From Mercurialis annua (taxonomy: Eukaryota; Streptophyta; Magnoliopsida; Malpighiales; Euphorbiaceae): a stretch of 64,000 bases of DNA. The notes below the pieces were generated by a model. The model was not told the origin of the DNA, made no database searches, and was given only the letters and a program-made list of their open reading frames with translations. How positions within the stretch are numbered: position 1 is the first letter of the stretch; every line of letters starts with the position of its first letter. The stretch covers positions 29,576,501 to 29,640,500 of the forward strand of contig NC_065574.1 of the NCBI RefSeq assembly GCF_937616625.2. The letters run 5' to 3'. Below are positions 24,408 through 38,000 of the stretch, piece by piece. Both the position numbers and the translations under genes were made by a program.

Positions 24408-24780
24408 TGTTAGTAGTATGTGCCCTAGGGCCATTTGATCGTGTATATTTGTAGAATTAATCCCAAATGGCAAAGATATATATGTTCTATTTGAACTAAG
24501 TGTCTCATCAACTAAGTGTTCATTTATTACGTATTGTCCTTATCACATTGTGATAGAATCTATTCTTAAGGTGTTAAGAATATGAGTGATAGATTCTATT
24601 ATACAAGTGATCTAAATAACCGTTCACGATCGATGGGGTCCTGCGAATAAGGGCATTGCATTATCCCAGAAAGATCGTCACCTCTGTTTATTCTCCTGAT
24701 TAGTAAAGAGTTACTAAATTATAGGAAGTAGTGAGTCTCATACTACTTGATGGGGATCAGAATAAACACGTGGACACTCA
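24408..24780 (+). mobile_element. Truncated copia LTR fragment
   Basis: Starts exactly at an LTR end (TGTTAGTAGTATGTGCCC) and matches, in reverse complement, the last 373 bp of the LTRs at 43835-45836 and 50391-52413. It breaks after GTGGACACTCA. No second end and no target duplication. The satellite changes orientation across it. Confidence 0.9.
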
Positions 24781-25259
24781 ATAAAAAGGTAAAACGCTTG
24801 GATTTGTTTCGTAACCTTTTTAAACGTTTTGCTTAAATCGCTAAAAAGGTGAAATGTTTGGATTTGTTTCGTATCGTTTAAAAACGGTTGGTTTAAATTT
24901 CTAAAAAGGTAAAACGTTTGGATTTGTTTCGTACCGTTTGTAAACGTTTGGATTAAATTGCTAAAAAGGTTAAACGCTTGGATTTGTTTCGTAACGTTTG
25001 TAAATGTTTGGCTTAAATTTCTAAAAAGGTAAAACGCTTGGATTTGTTTCGTAACCTTTGTAAACGTTTTGCTTAAATCGCTAAAAAGGTGAAATGTTTG
25101 GATTTGTTTCGTAACGTTTGTAAACGTTTAGCTTAAATCGCTAAAAAGGCGAAACGTTTGGATTTGTTTGGTAACGTTTGTAAACGTTTGGCTTAAATCG
25201 CCAAAAAGGTGAAACGTTTGGATTTGTTTTGTAATGTTTGTAAACGTTTGGCTTTAATT

Positions 25260-25672
25260 GGATATTAAACACTCCAAATCACTAAACTTACTTGTTATTA
25301 CAGAAAGGTACTAAAATTCATTTTGTTACAAAAAAAGTCACTAAACTATACCATTTGTTACAACGAGATGTCACTCGTATAAAACGCACAGTTTTGCCAC
25401 TAAAAAGCACTGTTTTTACTTATGCGGCAAGCCGGAATTACAAATAGGAATATAAATCAGTGTCCTTTTTATAATTCTCGATAAGTTTAGTGACCTTTTT
25501 ATAATTCTCGATAAGTTAGTGACCTTTTTGTAACAAAATTTGACCGAATCAGCCGTCGTGACTTCCCGTTGTAATAAAAGATATAACTCAGTGACCATTT
25601 TGTTATAAAATGAAGTTCAGTACCCTTTCTGTAATAACAGATAAGTTCAGTGATCTAGGGTTTTTAATATCC
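25260..25672. mobile_element. Mutator-like MITE, copy 1 (413 bp)
   Basis: Imperfect terminal inverted repeats of about 70 bp starting GGATATTAAA, both containing TGTTATTACAGAAAGG. Flanked by a 10-bp duplication GGCTTTAATT / GGCTTTAATC, which is satellite sequence. Long TIRs with a 9-10 bp duplication fit a Mutator-like non-autonomous element. No coding potential. Confidence 0.82.
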
Positions 25673-28600
25673 GGCTTTAATCGCTAAAAAGGTGAAACGT
25701 TTGGATTTGTTGCGTAACGTTTGTAAACGTTTGGCTTAAATCGCAAAAAGGGGAAACGTTTGGATCTGTTTCGTAACGTTTGTAAATGTTTGGCTTCAAT
25801 TGCTAAAAAGGTGAAACGTTTGGATTTGTTTCGTGACGTTTGTAAACGTTTGGCATAAATCCCTAAAAAGGAATTGTTTGGATTTGTTTCGTAACGTTTT
25901 AAACATTTGGCTTAAATCGCTAAAATGGGGAAACGCTTGGATTTGTTTTGTAAAGTTTGTAAATGTTTTGCTTAAATTGCTAAAAACATGAAATGTTTGG
26001 TTTTGTTTCGTAACGTTTGTTAGCGTTTGGCTTAAATCGCAAAAAAGGTGAAACTTTTGGATTTGTTTCGTAACGTTTGTAAACGTTTGGTTTCAATTGC
26101 AAAAAAGGTGAAACGCTTGGATTTGTTTCGTAACATTTGTAAACATGTGGCTTAAATTGCTAATAAGGTGAAACGCTTGGATTTGTTTCGTAACGGTTGT
26201 AAACATTGCTAAAAAGATGAAACGCTTGGTTTTGTTTCGTAACATTCGTTAAGGTTTTGCATAAATCGCTAAAAATGTGAAACGTTTGGATTTGTTTTTT
26301 AACGTTTTAAATGTTTGGTTTTATTTCGTAACGTTTGTAAACCTTTGGCTTAAATTGCTAAAAAGGCGAAATGTATGGATTTGTTTCGAAACGTTTGTAA
26401 ATGTTTGGATTAAATTGCTAAAAAGGCAAAACGTTTAGATTTGTTTCGTACCGTTTGTAAACGTTTGGCTTAAATCGCTAAAAAGGTGAAACGTTTGGAT
26501 TTGTTTCGTAGCGTTTGTAAACGTTTGGCTTAAATTGATAAAAAAGGTGAAACGTTTGGATTTGTTTTCTAACGTTTGTAAATAATTGGCTTAAATCGCT
26601 AAAAAGGTGAAACGTTTGGATTTCTTTTGTAATGTTTGTAAACGTCTGGCTTAAATCGCTAAAAAGGTGAAACATTTGGATTTGTTTCGTAAAGTTTGTA
26701 ACGTTTGGCTTAAATTGCGAAAAAGGGAAACATTTGAATTTTTTTCGTAACATTTGTAAATGTTTGGCTTCAATTGCTAAAAAGGTGAAACGCTTGGATT
26801 TGTTTCGTAACGTTTTTAAATGGTTCGCTTTAATCGCTAAGGGGAAATATTTGGATTTGTTTCATAACCTTTGTAAATGTTTGGCTTTAATCGCTAAATA
26901 GGTGAAACGTTTGGATTTGTTTTGTAATGTTTGCAAACGTTTGGCTTAAATCGCTAAAAAGGTGAAACGTTTGGATTTGTTTCGTAACGTTTGTAATGTT
27001 TGGCTTAATTTGCTAAAAAGGTGAAACACTTGAATTTGTTTCGTATCATTTGTAAAGTTTGGCTTCAATTACTAAAAAGGTGAAACACTTGGATTTTTTT
27101 CGTAATGTTTGTAAATGTTTCGCTTTGATCGCTAAAAATGTGAAACATTTGGATTTGTTTCATAACCTTTGTAAATGTTTGGCTTTAATCGCTAAATAGG
27201 TGTAACGTTTAGATTAGTTTTATAATGTTTGCAAACGTTTGGCTTAAATCGCTAAAAAGGTGAAACGTTTGGATTTGTTTCGTAAAGTTTGTCAACGTTT
27301 GGCTGAAATCGCTAAAAAGATGAAACGTTTGTATTTGTTACATAACCTTTGTAAACGTTTGGCTTAAATTGCTAAAAAGGCAAAACATTTGGATTTGTTT
27401 CCTTGCGTTTGTAAACGTTTAGTTTAAATCGCTAAAAAGGTGAAACATTTGGATTTGTTTCGTACCGTTTGTAATCGTTTGGCTTAAATCGCTAAAAAGG
27501 TGAAATGTTTGGATTTGTTTCGTATCGTTTGTAAATGTTTGGCTTAAATTGCTAAAAAGGTTAAACGCTTGGATTTGTTTCGCAACGTTTGTAAACGTTT
27601 GGCTTAAATTTCTAAAAAGGTAAAATATTTGGATTTGTTTCCTAACCTTTGTAAACGTTTTACTTAAATTGTAAAAAAGGTGAAATGTTTCGATTTATTT
27701 CGTAACGTTTGTAAGCATTTGGCTTAAATCGATAAAAAGGATACACGTTTGGATTTGTTTCTAAATGTTTGTAAACGTTTGGCTTAAATCGCGAAAAAGG
27801 TGAAACGTTTGGATTTGTTTTGTAGCATTTGTAAACTCTTGGCTTAAATCGCTAAAAAGGTGAAACGTTTGGATTTGTTACGTAACGTTTGTAAAGGTTT
27901 GGCTTAAATCGCTAAAAAGGTGAAACGTTTGGATTTGTTTCGTAACGTTTGTAAATGTTTGGCTTCAATCACTAAAAAGGTGAAACGTTTGGATTTGTTT
28001 CGTGACGTTTGTAAACGTGTGGCTTCAATCGCTAAAAAGGTGAAACGTTTGGATTTGTTTCGTGACATTTTTAAAAGTTTGGCATAAATCCCTAAAAACG
28101 AAATGTTTGGATTTGTTCGTAACGTTTTAAACATTTGGCTTAAATCGCTAAAATAGGGAAACGTTTGGATTTGTTTTGTAACGTTTGTAAATGTTTTGCT
28201 TAAATTGCTAAAATTGTGAAATGTTTGGTTTTGTTTCGTAATGTTTGTTAGCGTTCGGCTTAAATCGCTAAAAAGGTGAAACACTTGGATTTGTTTCGTA
28301 GCGTTTGTAAACATTTGCCTTAAATTGCTAAAAAGGTGAAACTCTTGGATTTGTTTCATAACATTTGTAAACATTTGGCTTAAATTGCTAATAAGTTGAA
28401 ATGCTTGGATTTATTTAGTAACGTTTGTTAAGGTTTTGCATAAATCGCTAAAAATGTGAAACGTTTAGATTTGTTTCGTAACGTTTTAAACGTTTGGTTT
28501 TCTTTCGTAACGTTTGTAAACCTTTGGCATAAATTTCTAAAAAGGCTAAATGTTTGGATTTGTTTCGAAACGTTTATAAATGTTTGGATTAAATTGCTAA

Positions 28601-31591
28601 AAAGGCGAAACGTTTGGATTTGTTTCGTACCGTTTGTAAACATTTGGCTTAAATCGCTAAAAAGGTGAAACGTTTGGATTTGTTTCGTAGCGTTTGTAAA
28701 CGTTTGGCTTAAATTGATAAAAAAAGGTGAAACGTTTGGATTTGTTTTCTAACGTTTGTAAATAATTGGCTTAAATCGCTAAAAAGGTGAAACGTTTGGA
28801 TTTCTTTTGTAATGTTTGTAAACGTCTGGCTTAAATCGCTAAAAAGGTGAAACATTTGGATTTGTTTCGTAAAGTTTGTAACGTTTGGCTTAAATTGCGA
28901 AAAAGGGAAACATTTGAATTTGTTTCGTAACATTTGTAAATGTTTGACTTCAATTGCTAAAAAGGTGAAACGCTTGGATTTGTTTCGTAACGTTTTTATA
29001 TGGTTCGCTTTAATCGCTAAGGGGAAACATTTGGATTTGTTTCATAACCTTTGTAAATGTTTGCCTTTAATCGCTAAATAGGTGAAACGTTTGGATTTGT
29101 TTTGTAATGTTTGCAAACGTTTGGCTTAAATCGCTAAAAAGGTGAAACGTTTGGATTTGTTTCGTAACGTTTTTCAACGTTTGGCTGAAATCGCTAAAAA
29201 GGTGAAACGTTTGGATTTGTTTCATCCCGTTTGTAAAAGTTTGGCTTAAACCGCTAAAAAGGAAAAATGTTTGGATTTGTTTTGTAGCGTTTTTAAACGT
29301 TTGGCTTAAATCGCTAAAAAGTTGAAACGTTTGGATTTGTTTCTTACCGTTTGTAAAAGTTGGCTTAAATTGCTAAAAAGGTAAAAGGAGTGGATTTGTT
29401 TCGTATCGTTTGTAAACGTTTGACTTAAATGGCTAAAAAGATTAAATGCTTGGATTTGTTTCGTGACGTTTGTAAACGTTTGGCTTAAATTGCTAAAAAG
29501 GTAAAAAATTTGGATTTGTTTTCGAACCATTCTAAAAGTTTTACTTAAATCGCTAAAAAGGTGAAATGTTTGGACTTGTTTTGTAACGTTTGTAAATGTT
29601 TGCCTTAAATCGCTAAAAAGGTGAAATGTTTGGATTTGTTTCGTAACGTTTGGCTTAAATCGCTAAAAAGGGGAAACGTTTGGATTTGTTTTGTAATGTT
29701 TCTAAACGTTTGGCTTAAATCGCTAAAAAGATGAAACGTTTGGATTTGTTACGTAACATTTGTAAACGTTTGGCTTAAATCGCTAAAAAGGTGAAACGTT
29801 TTGATATTTTTCGTAGCGATTGTAAATGTTTGGCTTCAATCGCTAAAAAAGTGAAACATTTGGCTTCAATCTCTAAAAAGGTGAAACGTTTGGATTTGTT
29901 TCGTGACATTTGTAAACGTTTGGCTTAAATCCCTAAAAAGGAAATATTTGGATTTGTTTCGTAACGTTTTAAATATTTGGCTTAAATCGCTAAAATGGGG
30001 AAAAGTTTGGATTTGCTTTGTAACGTTTGTAAATATTTTGCTTAAATTGCTAAAAACGTGAAATGTTTGGTTTTGTTTCGTAACGTTTGTCACGGTTCGG
30101 CTTAAATCGCTAATAAGGTGAAACTTTTGGATTTGTTTCTTAACATTTGTAAACGTTTGGTTTAAATTGCTAAAAAGGTGACGCTTGGATTTGTTTCGTA
30201 TACATTTGGCTTAAATTGCTAATAAGGTGAAACGCTTGGATTTGTTTCGTAACGCTTGTAAACGTTTGGCTTAAATCGCTAAAAAGGTGAAATGTTTGGA
30301 TTTGTTTCGTAACGTTTTAAACTTTTGGCTTAAATCGCTAAAATTGGAAACGTTTGGATTTGTTTTGTAAGGTTTGTAAATGTTTGGCTTAAATTGCTAA
30401 AAAGGTGAAATGTTTGGTTTTGTTTCGTAACGTTTGTTAGCGTTCGGCTTAAATCGTTAAAAAGGTGAAACTTTTTGAATTGTTTCGTAACGCTTGTAAA
30501 CGTTTGGTTTATATTGCTAAAAAGGTGAAACTCTTGGATTTGTTTCATAGCATTTGTAAACATTTGGCTTAAATTGCTCAAAAGATGAAACGCTTGGATT
30601 TGTTTCGTATAGTTTGTAAACGTTTTGCTTAAACTGCTAAAAATGTGAAACGCTTGGTTTTGTTTCGTAACATTTGTAAAGGTTTGGCTTAATTCGCTAA
30701 AAATGTGAAACGTTTGGATTTGTTTTGTAACGTTTGAAACGTTTGGTTTTGTATCGTAACGTTTGTAAACGTTTGGCTTAAATTGCTAAAAAGGCGAAAC
30801 GTTTGGATTTGTTTCGAAACGTTTGTAAACGTTTTGCTTAAATTGCAAAAAAGCAAAATGTTTGGATTTGTTTCGAAACGGTTGTAAATGTTTTGCTTAA
30901 ATAGCTAAAAAGGTGAAACGTTTGGATTTGTTTCGTAACGTTTTTAAATGTTTGGTTTAAATTGCTAAAAATGTGAAATGTTTGGTTTTGTGTCGTAATG
31001 TTTTAAACGTTTGGTTTTGTTTCGTAGCACTTGTAAACGTTTGGCTTAAATTGTTAAAAAGGAGAAACGTTTGGATTTATTTCGAAACATTTGTAAATGT
31101 TTTGCTTAAATCGCTAAAAAGGGAAACGTTTGGATTTGTCTCGTAACCTTTGTAAACGTTTTGCTTAAATCGTTAAAAAGGTGAAATGTTTGGATTTGTT
31201 TCGTATCGTTTGAAAACGGTTGGCTTAAATTGCTAAAAAGGTGAAACGTTTGGATTTGTTTCGTACCGTTTGTAAACGTTTGGCTTAAATTGCTAAAAAG
31301 GTTAAACGCTTGGATTTGTTTCGTAACGTTTGTAAATGTTTGGCTTAAATTTCTAAAAAGGTAAAACGCTTGGATTTGTTTCGTAACCTTTGTAAACGTT
31401 TTGCTTAAATCGCTAAAAAGGTGAAATATTTGGATTTGTTTTGTAACGTTTGTAAACGTTTCGCTTAAATCGCTAAAAAGGTGAAACGTTTGGATTTGTT
31501 TGGTAACGTTTGTAAACGTTTGGCTTAAATCGCTAAAAAGGGGAAACGTTTGGATTTGTTTTGTAATGTTTATAAACGTTTGGCTTTAATC

Positions 31592-32005
31592 GGATATTAA
31601 ACACTCCAAATCACTAAACTTACTTGTTATTACAGAAAGGTACTAAAATTCATTTTGTAACAAAAAAAGTCACTAAACTATACCATTTGTTACAACGAGA
31701 TGTCACTCGTATAAAACGCACAGTTTTGCCACTAAAAAGCACTGTTTTTACTTATGCGGCAAGCCGGAATTACAAATAGGAATATAAATCAGTGTCCTTT
31801 TTATAATTCTCGATAAGTTTAGTGACCTTTTTATAATTCTCGATAAGTTTAGTGACCTTTTTGTAACAAAATTTGACCGAATCCGCCGTAGTGACTTCCC
31901 GTTGTAATAAACGATATAACTTAGTGACCATTTTGTTATAAAATGAAGTTCAGTACCCTTTCTCTAATAACAGATAAGTTCAGTGATCTAGGGTTTTTAA
32001 TATCC
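31592..32005. mobile_element. Mutator-like MITE, copy 2 (414 bp)
   Basis: Nearly identical to 25260-25672 and flanked by GGCTTTAATC / GGCTTGAATC. The surrounding satellite monomers also match those around copy 1, so the two copies arose by duplication of the surrounding array, not by two insertions. Confidence 0.85.
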
Positions 32006-35000
32006 GGCTTGAATCGCTAAAAAGGTGAAACGTTTGGATTTGTTGCGTAACGTTTGTAAATGTTTGGCTTAAATCGCAAAAAGGGGAAACGTTTGGATCT
32101 TTTTCGTAATGTTTGTAAATGTTTGGCTTCAATTGCTAAAAAGGTGAAACGTTTGGATTTGATTCGTGACGTTTGTAAACGTTTGGCATAAATCCCTAAA
32201 AAGGAAATGTTTAGATTTGTTTCGTAACGTTTTAAACATTTGGCTTAAATCGCTAAAATGGGGAAACGTTTGGATTTGTTTTGTAAAGTTTGTAAATGTT
32301 TTGCTTAAATTGCTAAAAACATGAAATGTTTGGTTTTGTTTCATAACGTTTGTTAGCGTTTGGCTTAAATCGCAAAAAAGGTGAAACTTTTGGATTTGTT
32401 TCGTAACGTTTGTAAACGTTTGGTTTCAATTGCAAAAAAGGTGAAACGCTTGGATTTGTTTCGTAACGTTTGTAAACATTTGGGTTAAATTGCTAATAAG
32501 GTGAAACACTTGGATTTGTTTCGTAACGGTTGTAAACATTGCTAAAAAGGTGAAACGCTTGGTTTTGTTTCGTAACATTTGTTAAGGTTTTGCATAAATC
32601 GCTAAAAATTTGAAACGTTTGGATTTGTTTTTTAACGTTTTAAATGTTTGGTTTTATTTCGTAACGTTTGTAAACCTTTGGCTTAAATTGCTAAAAAGGC
32701 GAAATGTATGGATTTGTTTCGAAACGTTTGTAAATGTTTGGATTAAATTGCTAAAAAGGCAAAACGTTTAGATTTGTTTCGTACCGTTTGTAAACGTTTG
32801 GCTTAAATCGCTAAAAATGTGAAACGTTTGGATTTGTTTCGTAGCGTTTGTAAACGTTTGGCTTAAATTGCTAAAAAGGTGAAACGTTTGGATTTGTTTT
32901 GTAACGTTTGTAAACAATTGGCTTAAATCACTAAAAAGGTGAAACGTTTGGATTTCTTTTGTAATGTTCGTAAACGTTTGGCTTAAATCGCTAAAAAGGT
33001 GAAACATTTTGATTTGTTTCGTATAATTTGTAACGTTTGGGTTAATTTGCTAAAAAGGTGAAACACTTGAATTTGTTTCGTATCATTTGTAAAGTTTGGC
33101 TTCAATTGCTAAAAAGGTGAAACACTTGGATTTTTTTCGTAATGTTTGTAAATGTTTCGCTTTATTCGCTAAAATGTGAAACATTTGGATTTGTTTCATA
33201 ACCTTTTTAAATGTTTGGCTTTAATCGCTAAATAGGTGAAACGTTTAGATTTGTTTTATAATGTTTGCAAACGTTTGGCTTAAATAGCTAAAAAGGTGAA
33301 ACGTTTGGATTTGTTTCGTAACGTTTGTCAACGTTTGGCTGAAATCGCTAAAAAGGTGAAACGTTTGTATTTGTTACATAACTTTTGTAAACGTTTGGCT
33401 TAAATTGCTAAAAAGGCAAAACATTTGGATTTGTTTCCTTGCGTTTGTAAACGTTTGGCTTAAATCGCTAAAAAGGTGAAACATTTGGATTTGTTTCGTA
33501 CCATTTGTAAACGTTTGGCTTAAATCGCTAAAAAGGTGAAACGTTTGGATTTGTTTCGTATCGTTTGTAAACGTTTGGCTTAAATTGCTAAAAAGGTTAA
33601 ACGCTTGGATTTGTTTCGCAACGTTTGTAAACGTTTGGCTTAAATTTCTAAAAAGGTAAAACATTTGGATTTGTTTCCTAACCTTTGTAAACGTATTACT
33701 TAAATTGTAAAAAAGGTGAAATGTTTGGATTTATTTCGTAACATTTGTAAGCATTTGGCTTAAATCGCTAAAAAGGATACACGTTTGGATTTGTTTCTAA
33801 ATGTTTGTAAACGTTTGGCTTAAATCGCGAAAAAGGTGAAACGTTTGGATTTGTTTTGTAGCGTTTGTAAACGCTTGGCTAAAATCGCTAAAAAGGTGAA
33901 ACATTTGGATTTGTTACGTAACGTTTGTAAAGGTTTGGCTTAAATCGCTAAAAAGGTGAAACGTTAGGATTTGTTTCGTGACATTTGTAAACGTGTGGCT
34001 TCAATCGCTAAAAAGGTGAAACGTTTGGATTTGTTTCGTAACGTTTGTAAATGTTTGGCTTCAATCACTAAAAAGGTGAAACGTTAGGATTTGTTTCGTG
34101 ACGTTTGTAAACGTGTGGCTTCAATCACTAAAAAGGTGAAACGTTTGGATTTGTTTCGTGACATTTTTAAAAGTTTGGCATAAATCCCTAAAAACGAAAT
34201 GTTTGGATTTGTTCGTAACGTTTTAAACATTTGGCTTAAATCGCTAAAATAGGGAAACGTTTGGATTTGTTTTGTAACGATTGTAAATGTTTTGCTTAAA
34301 TTGCTAAAAACGTGAAATGTTTGGTTTTGTTTCGTAATGTTTGATAGCTTTCGGCTTAAATCGCTAAAAAGGTGAAACACTTGGATTTGTTTCGTAGCGT
34401 TTGTAAACATTTGCCTTAAATTTCTAAAAAGGTGAAACGCTTGGATTTGTTTCGTACCATTTGTAAACATTTGGCTTAAATTGCTAATAAGTTGAAATGC
34501 TTGGATTTATTTCGTAACGTTTGTCAAGGTTTTGCATAAATCGCTAAAAATGTGAAACGTTTAGATTTGTTTCGTAACGTTTTAAACGTTTGGTTTTCTT
34601 TCGTAACGTTTGTATATCTTTGGCTTAAATTTCTAAAAAGGCTAAATGTTTGAATTTGTTTCGAAACGTTTGTAAATGTTTGGATTAAATTGCTAAAAAG
34701 GCGAAACGTTTGGATTTGATTCGTACCGTTTGTAAACGTTTGGCTTAAATCGCTAAAAAGGTTAAACGTTTGGATTTGTTTCGTAGCGTTTGTAAACGTT
34801 TGGCTTAAATTGATAAAAAAGGTGAAACGTTTGGATTTGTTTTCTAACGTTTGCAAACAATTGGCTTAAATCGCTAAAAAGGTGAAACGTTTGGATTTCT
34901 TTCGTAATGTTTGTAAACGTTTGGCTTAAATCGCTAAAAAGGTGAAACATTTGGATTTGTTTCGTAAAGTTTGTAACGTTTGGCTTAAATTGCGAAAAAG

Positions 35001-38000
35001 GGAAACATTTGAATTTGTTTCGTAACATTTGTAAATGTTTGGCTTTAATTGCTCAAAAGGTGAAACCCTTGGATTTGTTTCGTAACGTTTTTAAATGGTT
35101 CGCTTTAATCGCTATGGGGAAATATTTGGATTTGTTTCATAACCTTTGTAAATGTTTGGCTTTAATCGCTAAATAGGGGAAACGTTTGGATTTGTTTTGT
35201 AATGATTACAAACGTTTGGCTTAAATCGCTAAAAAGGTGAAACGTTTGGATTTGTTTCGTAACGTTTTTCAACGTTTGGCTGAAATCGCTAAAAAGGTGA
35301 AACGTTTGGATTTGTTTCGTAACGTTGTAAACATTTGGCTTAAATTGCTAAAAAGGAAAAACGTTTGGATTTTTTTCGTAACATTTGTAAACGTTTGGCT
35401 TAAATCGCTAACAAGTTGAAACGTTTGGATTTGTTTCTTACCGTGTGTAAACGTTGGCTTAAATCGCTAAAAAGGTGAAAGGAGTGGATTTGTTTCGTAT
35501 CGTTTGTAAACGTTTGGCTTAGATGGCTAAAAAGATTAAATGCTTGGATTTGTTTTGTGACGTTTGTAAACGTTTGGTTTAAATTGCTAAAAAGGTAAAA
35601 CATTTGGATTTGTTTTCGAACCATTGTAAAAGTTTTACTTAAATCGCTAAAAAGGTGAAACGTTTTGACTTGTTTCGTAACGTTTGTAAACGTTTGCCTT
35701 AAATCGCTAAAAAGGTTAAATGTTTGGATTTGTTTCGTAACGTTTGGCTTAAATCGCTAAAAAGGTGAAACGTTTGGATTTGTTTTGTAATGTTTACAAA
35801 CGTTTGGCTTAAATCGCTAAAAAGGTGAAACGTTTGGATTTGTTACGTAACGTTTGTAAACGTTTGGCTTAAATCGCTAAAAAGGTGAAACGTTTTGATT
35901 TTTTTCGTAACTATTGTAAATGTTTGGCTTCAATCGCTAAAAAAGTGAAACGTTTGGCTTCAATCTCTAAAAAGGTGAAACGTTTGGATTTGTTTCGTGA
36001 CGTTTGTAAACGTTTGGCTTAAATCCCTAAAAAGGAAATATTTGGATTTGTTTCGTAACGTTTTAAATATTTGGCTTAAATCGCTAAAATGGGGAAAAGT
36101 TTGGATTTGTTTTGTAATGTTTGTAAATATTTTGCTTAAATTGCTAAAAACGTGAAATGTTTGGTTTTGTTTCGTAACGTTTGTCACGGTTCGGCTTAAA
36201 TCGCTAATAAGGTGAAACTTTTGGATTTGTTTCTTAATATTTGTAAACGTTTGGTTTAAATTGCTAAAAAGGTGACGCTTGGATTTGTTTCGTAACATTT
36301 ATAAACATTTGGCTTAAATTGCTAATAAGGTGAAACGCTTGGATTTGTTTTGTAACGTTTGTAAACGTTTTGCTTTAATTGCTAAAAAGATGAAACGCTT
36401 GGTTTTGTTTCGTAACATTTGTTTAGGTTTTGCATAAATCTCTAAAAATGTAAAACGTTTGGATTTGTTTCGTAACTTTTTAATCGTTTGGTTTTGTTTT
36501 GTGACGTTTGTAAACCTTTGTCCTAAATTGCTAAAAAGGCGAAACGTTTTAATCGTTTGGTTTTGTTTCGTAACGTTTGTAAACCTTTGGTCTAAATTGC
36601 TTAAAAGGCGAAACGTTTGGATTTGTTTCGAAAAGTTTGTAAATGTTTGGATTAAATTGCTAAAAAGGCGAAACGTTTGGATTTGTTTCGTACCGTTTGT
36701 AAACGTTTCACTTATCGCTAAAGTAAGGAGAAACGTTAGGATTTGTTTCGTAGCGTTTGTAAACGTTTGGCTTAAATTGCTAAAAAGGTGAAACGTTTGG
36801 ATTTGTTTTGAAACGTTTGTCAACAATTGGCTTAAATCGCTAAAAAGGTGAAACGTTTGGATTTTTTTCGTAATGTTTGTACACGTTTGGCTTAAATCGC
36901 TAAAAAGGTGAAACATTTGGATTTGCTTTGTAATGTTTGTAACCTTTGGCTTCAATTGCTAAAAAGGTGAAACGCTTGAATTTGTTTCGTAACGTTTGTA
37001 AATGTTTAGCTTAAATTGATAAAAAGGTGAAACATTTGGATTTGTTTAATAACCTTTGTAAATGTTTGGCTTTAATAGCTAAAAAGGGGAAACATTTGGA
37101 TTTGTTTTGCAATGTTTGCAAACGTTTGGCTTAAATCGCTAAAAAGATGAAACATTTGGATTTGTTTCGTGACGTTTGTAAATGTTTTGCTTAAATTGCT
37201 AAAAAGGTGAAACGCATGGAATTATTTCGTAACATTTGTAAACATTTGGCTTAAATTGCTAAAACGGGGAAACGCTTTGATTTATTTTGTAATGTTTGTA
37301 AACGTCTGGCTTAAAAAAAGGTGAAACGCTTGGTTTTGTTTCGTAACGTTTGTTAACGTTTGGCTTAAATCACTAAAAATGTGAAACTTTTGCATTTGTT
37401 TTGTAACGTTTTAAATTGTTTCGTCAGGTTTGTAAACGTTTGGCTTAAATCGCTAAAAAGGTGAAACGTTTGGATTTCTGTCGTAACGTTTGTAAACGTT
37501 TCCCTTAAATCGCTAAAAAGGGGAAACGTTTGGATTTGTTACGTAACGTTTGTAAACGTTTGGCTTAAATCGCTAAAAAGGGGAAACGTTTGGATTTGTT
37601 TTGTAACTTTTGTAAACGTTTGGCTTAAATCGCTAAAAAGGGGAAACGTTTGGTTTTGTTTCGTAACATTTGCAAACGTTTTGCTTATATCGCTAAAAAG
37701 GTGAAACGTTTGGATTTGTTTCAGAACGTTTGTCAACGTTTGGCTTAAATTGCTAAAAAGGGGAAACGTTTGGATTTGTTCGTAATGTTTGTAAACTTTT
37801 GGCTTATGTTGCTAAAAATGTATAACGCTTGGATTTGTTTCGTAACATTTTTAAACGCTTGGCTTAGATTGCATTAAACATGAAACTCTTGGATTTGTTT
37901 CGGTACGTTTGTAAACGTTTGGATTAAATTGCTAAAAAGGTGAAACGCTCGGTTTTGTTTCGTAATGTTTTTAAACGTTTGGCTTAAATCGATAAAAATG

